Source: Microcaldota archaeon
GTDB lineage: Archaea; Micrarchaeota; Micrarchaeia; Burarchaeales; JACQQB01
Assembly (NCBI GenBank): GCA_016207225.1
Contig: JACQQB010000096.1
Location: 1-6,869, forward strand
Reading direction: 5' to 3'
DNA: 6,869 nucleotides
Below, piece by piece: positions 1 to 4,898 of the stretch. The notes below the pieces were generated by a model. That model was not told the DNA's origin. It ran no database searches and was given only the letters and a program-made list of their open reading frames with translations. Numbering within the stretch: the first letter of the stretch is position 1; the number at the start of each line of letters is the position of its first letter. Position numbers and translations under genes: made by a program.

Positions 1-410
1 CCCCCGGCAATTATACCACATAAGGCATAACAAACACAGTGCTTTGTTTTATTATAACCTACTGCATTGAAAGAATTCCTAACTTCAACCACAAACCCGC
101 TATTATCATCAAAACTAAGTATTCTGGGTTCACCGTATCCTCTCTTAGGAAGCTGTTCAAATAACTGTTCTGCTATTACTCTCTTATCTGCGATTCTAAG
201 TGCTTCAACAATTCTTGAGTTGTATACTCCAACTGCTACTTTTGCACGTTTTTTGAACAATGAATAAACGGTGTCTTTCACAGGTTTGCCCACTAACTTC
301 TCTAATTTTCTTTGAAAAAACCCCCAATGGCCCCGGGTATAAATCTCGGAACTTATGCCATCTAGGTAAATTTCACCATCCTCCTTGTATTCTAAGGTAA
401 AGGTTCTCAA
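1..410 (-). CDS. V4R-domain protein (predicted small-molecule-binding), 5' part only
   Basis: An open frame of 136 codons runs from a TTG at 410-408 off the left edge without a stop. TTG is the best start: the frame is closed upstream by TAG at 425-423, no ATG or GTG lies in frame between, and a strong Shine-Dalgarno (AGGTGGAG) sits just ahead. The first 35 residues look like a beta-rich N-terminus (FTLEYKEDGEIYLDG). From about residue 36 the pattern fits the V4R (4-vinyl reductase-like) fold: KLVGKPVKDTVYSLFKKRAK, then a glycine turn (RGYGEPRILSF), then VEVRNSFNAV, and a cysteine cluster at C125, C127 and C131 ahead of GIIAG. Family members end in a similar Cys-rich 'vCh..aGllaG' strand and bind hydrophobic ligands, tetrapyrrole precursors or metal. 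That is family knowledge; the ligand here is unknown. The C-terminus lies outside the window, so a fused partner domain cannot be excluded. Confidence 0.72.
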   Translation of the reverse strand, partial: MRTFTLEYKEDGEIYLDGISSEIYTRGHWGFFQRKLEKLVGKPVKDTVYSLFKKRAKVAVGVYNSRIVEALRIADKRVIAEQLFEQLPKRGYGEPRILSFDDNSGFVVEVRNSFNAVGYNKTKHCVCYALCGIIAG

Positions 411-412
411 TT

Positions 413-420
413 CTCCACCT
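413..420 (-). promoter_or_regulatory. Shine-Dalgarno of the V4R gene
   Basis: The minus strand reads AGGTGGAG, then AA, then the TTG start at 410. It matches the archaeal anti-Shine-Dalgarno closely and decides the choice of the unusual TTG start. Confidence 0.6.
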
Positions 421-433
421 ATCTAATATCACT

Positions 434-452
434 TAGGATATTTAATATCCTA
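434..452. repeat. 19-bp perfect palindrome, candidate operator
   Basis: TAGGATATT, a central T at 443, then AATATCCTA: two perfectly complementary 9-bp arms. It lies 24-42 bp upstream of the V4R start, between the likely TATA element (452-462) and the predicted transcript start near 431. Archaeal repressors commonly block polymerase from this position. The operator role is inferred. The AT-rich centre (ATATTAAATAT on the minus strand) could alternatively act as a TATA element itself. Confidence 0.5.
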
Positions 453-462
453 TCATTTATTC
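452..462 (-). promoter_or_regulatory. Candidate TATA box of the V4R gene
   Basis: The minus strand reads GAATAAATGAT, centred near 457. A start about 27 bp downstream (near 431) gives a leader of roughly 20 nt that keeps the AGGTGGAG ribosome site. The AT core of the adjoining palindrome is a competing candidate. Confidence 0.35.
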
Positions 463-492
463 TACTGCCGGAATATTCACTTAAGAATACCT

Positions 493-508
493 AAAAGATT
501 TTTAATAC
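493..508 (+). promoter_or_regulatory. TATA/BRE promoter of the SRP RNA gene
   Basis: A TTTTTAATAC box is centred near 504 and is preceded by a purine-rich AAAAGA (BRE-like). The centre is 25-26 bp upstream of the RNA 5' end predicted independently from the terminal helix (529), which is the normal archaeal spacing. Confidence 0.6.
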
Positions 509-528
509 TCAAACTCCTAAATAAAAAC

Positions 529-826
529 GCAGTGGGATAGATTGGGAGGCTAAGGGTCTCCTGTAACTGCAAATCCCTTTAGGTAGAATCGAAAAGCCAA
601 CTGAGGCTTATAGCTTATAATCTGACTCAGGCCGAAGCGTCGATGCATTGCCTTGTGGGATGGGTTAATTATGTGAATCGGGCCAGGCCGGAAGGAGCAA
701 CCCTAAGCACAAATCTTTAACTTACACTAAAGAGTGCAATTGCCCATGCTCATAAGTAACAGTGCGGAGCATAGGTCTGAATAATCAGGTTGTTCGTTAT
801 ATTCCGAAGTTGGCTTCTCCCACTGC
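529..826 (+). ncRNA. ffs: Signal recognition particle 7S RNA (SRP RNA)
   Basis: This is the RNA scaffold of the particle that targets nascent secretory and membrane proteins. In archaea it binds SRP19 and SRP54. The ends are defined by a perfect closing helix, GCAGTGGG (529-536) with CCCACTGC (819-826), giving 298 nt, close to the usual archaeal size of about 300. The Alu-like 5' domain is visible: GGAG (545-548) pairs with CTCC (558-561), followed directly by the conserved UGUAA turn (562-566). The S domain carries the diagnostic helix 8, GGGCCAGGCCGGAAGGAGCA (680-699), with the GGAA tetraloop at 690-693 and the AGCA side of the SRP54-binding loop. GGG (680-682) can pair with CCC (701-703). 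I did not resolve helix 6, where SRP19 binds, with confidence. There is no clear oligo-T terminator before the argJ stop codon two bases away. Confidence 0.93.
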
Positions 827-828
827 AT

Positions 829-2028
829 CTAAGTAGTGTATTCCGAATTAATCTCTACATAGCTATAGGATAAGTCACACGTGTAAACACCAGCTTCCTG
901 TTTACCGTTTTTCATGTCAATAACCAAAAGAAGCTCATCTTTTTTCAACGATACTCTTCTGCTTGTCAGGCAAGAATTTTCCACAACCTTGGCTTTATCC
1001 AAGTATATGTCTATTTTGCCATAATCATACTTTCCCTTAACAGGAGCATACCCTATGCTGGCCAAGACTCTTCCCCAATTCGGGTCGTTTCCAAATATCG
1101 CAGTCTTGACTAAATATGACAAAGCAATTGTCTTGGCTATGGAGTAAGCATCCTCTTCTCTCGCCGCATTCCTGACTCTTATTTCAACAAACTTCGTTGC
1201 CCCCTCACCATCCCTGACTATGTCTTTTGCCAGCTTTAGGCATATGAATTGAAGTGCTTCACTAAACACCCTGAAGTTCTCCTTGTTTATCGAGACTCCT
1301 GATTTGCCGCTTGCTAAAACTATGATGGAATCGTTCGTGCTGGTGTCATTGTCAATACAAATGGAGTTGAATGACTTTTTTACTGCATTCTTCAACGCCA
1401 AATCCAACAAATCCGAAGAGATCCTAACATCTGTGGTTATGAAACAAAGTAACGTGGCCAGGCTTGGGTTTACCATTCCAGCGCCTTTAGCTATCCCACC
1501 AATTCTAAACTTTTTATTGTTCAACTCAACTTCTATAGCACATTCCTTCTCTTTAGTGTCAGTCGTCATTATTGCTTTACTTATCCCGGTATCCTCCCTT
1601 GATAGGCTCTTTTTAAGCTTCTTAATCCCTCTCAACACAATATCCACTGGCAAGTACAGGCCTATCTTCCCAGTGGAGCATACTAAAATCTGGTTTTTAT
1701 TCATCCCAAAAAGACTTGAAAATGCAGCACCAACTCTCTGAACATCTCTCAATCCCCTGCTGCCGGTAGCTGCATTTGCTATTCCGGAATTAACAAGAAT
1801 TGCCCTTGCTTTACCATTGCTTCGTGAAAGCTGATCGATATCGAATAAAACTGGTGCCGCCTTTAACTTATTCGTAGTAAAGACTGCAGCAGCTGAACAA
1901 ACACTCTTAGAAAAAATCAGACCCAAGTCCTCCTTCTGTTTTTTTATCCCGGCATTTATCCCAGATGCTTCAAAGCCCAACGGTGCTGTCACGTTATTTG
2001 GTAAAAGCTTAAAATTCATAGAATTCAC
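829..2028 (-). CDS. argJ: Arginine biosynthesis protein ArgJ (glutamate/ornithine N-acetyltransferase)
   Basis: ArgJ moves the acetyl group from N-acetylornithine to glutamate, releasing ornithine and recycling acetyl for arginine synthesis. Some members also use acetyl-CoA, and sequence alone does not separate the two kinds. The family hallmark is present: KGAGM (181-185), then ATLL with T192 as the expected self-cleavage site and N-terminal nucleophile of the beta chain. The oxyanion motif CSTG (117-120), the CIDNDTSTND loop, DGEGATK (273-279), GNDPNWGR (313-320) and the canonical C-terminus DLSYSYVEINSEYTT are all intact. The length of 399 aa is normal. The start is GTG at 2028, overlapping the argB stop as GTGA; an ATG three codons in (2019) is possible and neither has a Shine-Dalgarno. 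One oddity is NSGIANAATG (80-89), where the family usually has NSGNANACTG. The stop is TAG. Confidence 0.93.
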   Translation of the reverse strand: MNSMNFKLLPNNVTAPLGFEASGINAGIKKQKEDLGLIFSKSVCSAAAVFTTNKLKAAPVLFDIDQLSRSNGKARAILVNSGIANAATGSRGLRDVQRVGAAFSSLFGMNKNQILVCSTGKIGLYLPVDIVLRGIKKLKKSLSREDTGISKAIMTTDTKEKECAIEVELNNKKFRIGGIAKGAGMVNPSLATLLCFITTDVRISSDLLDLALKNAVKKSFNSICIDNDTSTNDSIIVLASGKSGVSINKENFRVFSEALQFICLKLAKDIVRDGEGATKFVEIRVRNAAREEDAYSIAKTIALSYLVKTAIFGNDPNWGRVLASIGYAPVKGKYDYGKIDIYLDKAKVVENSCLTSRRVSLKKDELLLVIDMKNGKQEAGVYTCDLSYSYVEINSEYTT

Positions 2029-2858
2029 TGCGCAACTATTTCTGTTCCTATACCCTCTTTAGTAAAGATCTCAAGTAACACCGCATGCTTAACAAGGCCG
2101 TTTATCAAGTGAGCTTTTCTGCACCCATGTTCTACAGCTTTAATGCATGCCAATACCTTTGGAATCATGCCACCAGTTATCACTTTCTTTCCTATCTTGC
2201 TTTTCGTTTGTTTTATGGTCATAGAGCTTACCAAATCTCCCTGCTCCATGACACCCGCGACGTTAGTCAGGATGGTAAGTTTTTCAGCCTTTAATGATAC
2301 TGCAATCGTAGCTGCCGCTTCATCAGCATTTACGTTATAGCTGTTATTGTCGTCACCCACTCCTATTGGCGACACTACTGTTATGTAACCATCATCCAAA
2401 AGGCTTTCGAGTATGTGCGAATGTACTTTCTTCACATCCCCAACATACCCTAGCTTCTTGTTCTTCCTCTTAACCTGGAGTAAATAATTCTCCTTGCCCG
2501 ATAAACCCTCAGCCTTAACCTTATGTGCTCTAAAAAGATACACTAAACTGAGCCTAGTTTTCTTAAAAACATCCTCAACAATTCTCATAGTTTTCTTAGT
2601 GGTAACCCTCAAGCCATTCACAAACAACGGCTTAACCCTCTGCCTATTCATCTCTCTGCTTATCTCTCTTCCTCCACCATGGACTATGACTATCTTGATT
2701 CCAAGGTGGTGCAGAAGTACCAAATCCTTTATAATGCCCTTAGCACTTTTTTCCAAAACCTCGCCACCCAGCTTGACAACTATTACCTTGTCAAAGAATT
2801 TCTTCATGTATGGCAAAGCTTCTATAAGGACCTGAGCTTTACTTATGTAACGTTTCAT
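2025..2858 (-). CDS. argB: Acetylglutamate kinase ArgB
   Basis: It phosphorylates the gamma-carboxyl of N-acetylglutamate with ATP, the second step of arginine synthesis, in the cytoplasm. The 277-aa protein shows the amino-acid-kinase fold motifs in order: VVKLGG with K29, VHGGG (59-63), NGLRVT with R84, EGLSGKE near 117-123, YNVNADEAA (174-182) with N175 and D179, LTNVAGV, and ITGGMIPK (227-234) with K234. Length and spacing are typical of ArgB. The start ATG at 2858 opens a convincing frame; the region upstream has only a weak AGTGGG. It is followed directly by argJ through a 4-bp overlap, so the two are almost certainly one transcript. An archaeal LysZ-type kinase acting on a LysW-bound substrate is the main alternative. 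The argJ partner, which works on acetylated intermediates, favours ArgB. Confidence 0.92.
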   Translation of the reverse strand: MKRYISKAQVLIEALPYMKKFFDKVIVVKLGGEVLEKSAKGIIKDLVLLHHLGIKIVIVHGGGREISREMNRQRVKPLFVNGLRVTTKKTMRIVEDVFKKTRLSLVYLFRAHKVKAEGLSGKENYLLQVKRKNKKLGYVGDVKKVHSHILESLLDDGYITVVSPIGVGDDNNSYNVNADEAAATIAVSLKAEKLTILTNVAGVMEQGDLVSSMTIKQTKSKIGKKVITGGMIPKVLACIKAVEHGCRKAHLINGLVKHAVLLEIFTKEGIGTEIVAQ

Positions 2859-2873
2859 TATCCCACTTACAAA

Positions 2874-2901
2874 TTTTTATAAAGAAGTTTGACTAATATA
2901 T
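2874..2901 (-). promoter_or_regulatory. Candidate promoter of argB-argJ
   Basis: Two minus-strand TATA-like boxes lie here. ATATATTA (2901-2894), preceded by AAGG, would start RNA near 2871 and leave a leader of about 12 nt with a weak AGTGGG. TTTATAAAAA (2883-2874) is the better consensus but sits only about 20 bp from the ATG. I cannot choose between them. Confidence 0.4.
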
Positions 2902-2934
2902 CCTTATCCAGAGTTCTTAAACTTTAGTGTATGA

Positions 2935-2943
2935 ATATAAAAT
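2935..2943 (+). promoter_or_regulatory. TATA box of the thioredoxin reductase gene
   Basis: ATATAAAAT is centred near 2939, 25 bp before the ATG at 2964. This predicts a transcript starting at or next to the start codon. No Shine-Dalgarno is visible, in keeping with leaderless initiation. Confidence 0.5.
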
Positions 2944-2963
2944 AATTTTATTGGGCTGAGTTC

Positions 2964-3938
2964 ATGCTGTATGACATTACAATCGTAGGTGCGGGGGTAG
3001 TTGGCTTAGCTGCCGGAATGTATGCTGGCAGATTGTCCAAGAAAACACTAGTATAGTCCGAACTTAGGGGAGGGACTATAGCCTTAACCAATGTTGTTGA
3101 AAATTATCCTGGTTTTATAACACTAACCGGCTTAGAATTGGCTGACAAGATGGAAGCCCACGCAAGGGAATATGCCATTGATATCCAGGATGATAAAGCG
3201 GTAAAAGTTGAAAAATGTGGCAATGTCTATGAAGTGACAACGGAATCAGGAAAAAAATATCAAACTAAGACAATATTATTTGCAACAGGGACTAAATTCC
3301 GAAACTTGAATGTAAAAGGCGAGGCAGAGTATAAGAACCACGGGGTACATTATTGCGCTCTTTGCGACGGAGCGTTTTATCGAAATAAAGTTATTGGTGT
3401 AGTTGGGGGTGCAGACTCAGCTGCTAAAGAAGCATTACTCCTCACCGAGTATGGGTCTAAGGTCTACATGATAGTCAGAGGAGAGAAAATAAGGCCCGAG
3501 CCAGTCAACGAAAAGAGAGTTGCTAGCAATAAAAAAATAGAAGTAATCTCCAAGACTAATGTGGTTGAGATAGCAGGGGATGGAAAAAATATGACACATA
3601 TAGTGTTGGACAGGCCTTACAATGGAAGCAATAAGCTTGAATTGGGGGCTTTGTTTATTGAAATAGGCCACATACCTCTTTCTGACCTGGCGAGAAATAT
3701 AGGCGTTAGCCTAAACAACCATGGCGAAATAATCATAACCAGATACGGGGAAACAAACGTGCCTGGTATATTTGCTGCAGGTGATGTTGCAGATGCCAAG
3801 TTCAAGCAAGCAATAACGGGCGTCGGAGAAGGAGTTTCAGCAGTCTACAGTGCTTATCAACACATCAATGAAAATGGAGAAATCTATACATGTGATGATA
3901 AGTCCATGACTGAAGAATCAAAAGAAGGGAAAAAATAA
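2964..3938 (+). CDS. trxB: Thioredoxin reductase (TrxB), frame interrupted by an in-frame TAG at codon 31
   Basis: This FAD- and NAD(P)H-dependent flavoenzyme keeps thioredoxin reduced in the cytoplasm. The frame has 324 sense-length codons, typical of the family. In order it shows the FAD nucleotide-binding GAGVVG (9-14), VENYPGF (45-51), ATGT (107-110), the redox-active CALC (C131, C134) followed by DG, the second nucleotide-binding site GGADSA (148-153), and AAGDV (271-275) near the FAD. Codon 31 is TAG, at the end of the second FAD-domain strand, where an acidic residue is usual. All later conserved motifs are intact. ATG 3138 could start a 266-aa product, but it would lack the FAD-binding N-terminus and so would be unlikely to work alone. 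The NADPH-selecting HRRDxxRA motif is not clear (VRGEKIRPEP instead), so cofactor preference is uncertain. The last 16 residues form a polar, charged tail beyond the family core. Recent mutation, base-call error and recoding are all open. Confidence 0.88.
3054..3056 (+). other. In-frame amber codon inside trxB
   Basis: TAG is codon 31 of a frame otherwise open from 2964 to 3938. Aligned by eye with archaeal reductases, it falls on the Asp/Glu that contacts the FAD adenosine ribose, five residues before the GG pair. GAG to TAG would be a single base change. Confidence 0.85.
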
Positions 3939-3939
3939 G

Positions 3940-4323
3940 CTATACTAGGACTCCATTAACTACTCCATCCTGTCCTACTCTGTTGGTAATCCTTACCTTT
4001 CCTGCATCTGTATCTATTATTATACCCTTTGTCAGTATGTTTGCCCTGGTGTAGTGCCTGTTATTCGGTGACTCCACCACTGTTTTTATCTTAGCTTTTT
4101 TAACTCCCTGCTTTGTAACTACGTTAACATAAGAAGTTCTCTTTAACTTTACCTTTATGGTGCCTCCTCTTCCTCTTGAAATGGTCTTCCTCTCTTTCTC
4201 ATCTATTTTTGTTGCTGTAAAATGGCCACCTAATTCACTCAAGCGTTTATCCCTGAATTTGAGTATCTTAGCACCACTACCATTACTCTTTCTATCTGAT
4301 CTACCGTGAAATTGCTCTGACAT
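3940..4323 (-). CDS. rps8e: Small-subunit ribosomal protein eS8 (S8e)
   Basis: A structural protein of the small ribosomal subunit, found in archaea and eukaryotes and absent from bacteria. The 127-aa length matches archaeal S8e. Family signatures run the whole length: an N-terminal FHGRSDRKSNGSG, the basic stretch KRLSELGG, ISRGRGGTIKVKLKRTSYVNV, the ESPNNRHYTRANILTKGIII block, and the C-terminal GKVRITNRVGQDGVVNGVLV. The ATG at 4323 is preceded by AGGTGGG. The stop is TAG, one base beyond the trxB stop in the facing direction, so the two transcripts must end inside one another's genes or at the same point. It is divergent from the Cgi121-like gene and shares its promoter region. Confidence 0.96.
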   Translation of the reverse strand: MSEQFHGRSDRKSNGSGAKILKFRDKRLSELGGHFTATKIDEKERKTISRGRGGTIKVKLKRTSYVNVVTKQGVKKAKIKTVVESPNNRHYTRANILTKGIIIDTDAGKVRITNRVGQDGVVNGVLV

Positions 4324-4326
4324 AGT

Positions 4327-4333
4327 CCCACCT
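4327..4333 (-). promoter_or_regulatory. Shine-Dalgarno of rps8e
   Basis: The minus strand reads AGGTGGG, three bases before the ATG at 4323. If it is used, the rps8e message must carry a leader, which favours the TATA element at 4373-4366 over the shared one at 4346-4354. Confidence 0.45.
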
Positions 4334-4343
4334 AGTTTACGAT

Positions 4344-4373
4344 AATTTTTATATGTACTTACAGTTTAATAAA
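4344..4373. promoter_or_regulatory. Divergent promoter of rps8e and the Cgi121-like gene
   Basis: On the plus strand TTTTTATAT (4346-4354), preceded by GATAA, is centred at 4350, exactly 27 bp before the ATG at 4377. On the minus strand the same element is 27 bp before the rps8e ATG at 4323. A second minus-strand box, TTTATTAA (4373-4366), would give rps8e a leader of about 20 nt that includes its Shine-Dalgarno. Confidence 0.5.
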
Positions 4374-4376
4374 GTT

Positions 4377-4856
4377 ATGTTGCAGGTGATAAGGATAGAA
4401 CCTAACGTTAATACAAAGGAGGAATTTATGGACTATCTGAAAAAATCCTCAAAGAAATTCAACCTTGTTATTCAAGCAATCGACCCTGACTTAGTCCTAT
4501 CCAAACGACAGGTTAAATTCGCAGTTAAGCATGCCCAGGATTCATTCAAAAATAAAAAAAATAGAGCAAAAACCTTGGAAAATGAAATTCTTCTAACGCT
4601 TGCAATGACAAGAAGCTTCGACCAGGCAATTAAAATTCTAGGTATAAAAAATGGAGAAGATGCATTGCTTATAATCTTAGGTGACAATCCTAAAAACTTC
4701 ATGAAGGAATTAAGCAGCTACCTAATCAATCCTGTTTTTAAGCCTGACAAAGAGAAAATCCTCAAAAGCTACGGAATAAACAAAAATTCGCTTGTTATGT
4801 TTTCTTTAGAGGACATGCTACTTGAAAAGATGGCTATAGCGGCAAATGAAAAGTAA
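4377..4856 (+). CDS. cgi121: KEOPS complex subunit Cgi121-like protein
   Basis: Cgi121 is a subunit of KEOPS, which adds threonylcarbamoyl to A37 of ANN-decoding tRNAs (t6A). It binds the Bud32 kinase and helps hold the tRNA 3' end. The 159-aa protein shows the family pattern: a short beta-rich N-terminus, QAIDPDLVLSKRQVKFAVKHA (the strand and helix seen as 'ada..vas..hll.A' in relatives), then NEILLTLAMTRSFDQAIKILGI, corresponding to the conserved 'EiLlyasg.RQI..Ai...G' helix, then a nucleotide-fold-like LLIILGD and a C-terminal helix LLEKMAIAANEK. In place of RQI it has SFD after the Arg, a mild divergence. I chose ATG 4377: an in-frame ATG at 4353 lies inside the TATA box and would add only eight residues. 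The start appears leaderless. No other KEOPS gene is in the window. Confidence 0.8.
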   Translation: MLQVIRIEPNVNTKEEFMDYLKKSSKKFNLVIQAIDPDLVLSKRQVKFAVKHAQDSFKNKKNRAKTLENEILLTLAMTRSFDQAIKILGIKNGEDALLIILGDNPKNFMKELSSYLINPVFKPDKEKILKSYGINKNSLVMFSLEDMLLEKMAIAANEK

Positions 4857-4861
4857 TATAG

Positions 4862-4870
4862 TTTTAAATA
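4862..4870 (+). promoter_or_regulatory. TATA box of the repeat-protein gene
   Basis: TTTTAAATA is centred near 4867. A start 26-27 bp downstream (about 4893) leaves a leader of only about 5 nt before ATG 4899. No good Shine-Dalgarno is present. Confidence 0.45.
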
Positions 4871-4898
4871 TCGTTAACGAGATTATTAGTGGATATCC

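Noticed and set aside
67..267. 66-aa plus-strand open frame at the left edge
   Set aside because: It lies antisense to the V4R frame, which has recognisable domain features and a ribosome site; the Ser/Leu-rich product is typical of an antisense shadow.
529..826. tRNA or RNase P RNA in the structured non-coding block
   Set aside because: The closing helix, UGUAA turn and GGAA-capped helix 8 identify SRP RNA; there is no tRNA T-loop (GTTCRA) or RNase P core signature.
1283..1741. 152-aa plus-strand open frame
   Set aside because: It is wholly antisense to the conserved core of argJ and has no recognisable motif.
2494..2835. 113-aa plus-strand open frame, with other plus-strand frames at 2085-2340
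   Set aside because: All are antisense to argB, whose kinase motifs are unmistakable.
3138..3938. A genuine short thioredoxin reductase starting at ATG 3138
   Set aside because: The 58 codons upstream are also homologous (GAGVVG, VENYPGF), so the gene starts at 2964; the short form would lack the FAD-binding N-terminus.
4353..4376. Eight-residue N-terminal extension of the Cgi121-like protein from ATG 4353
   Set aside because: That ATG is inside the probable TATA box and the transcript is predicted to begin at 4377.
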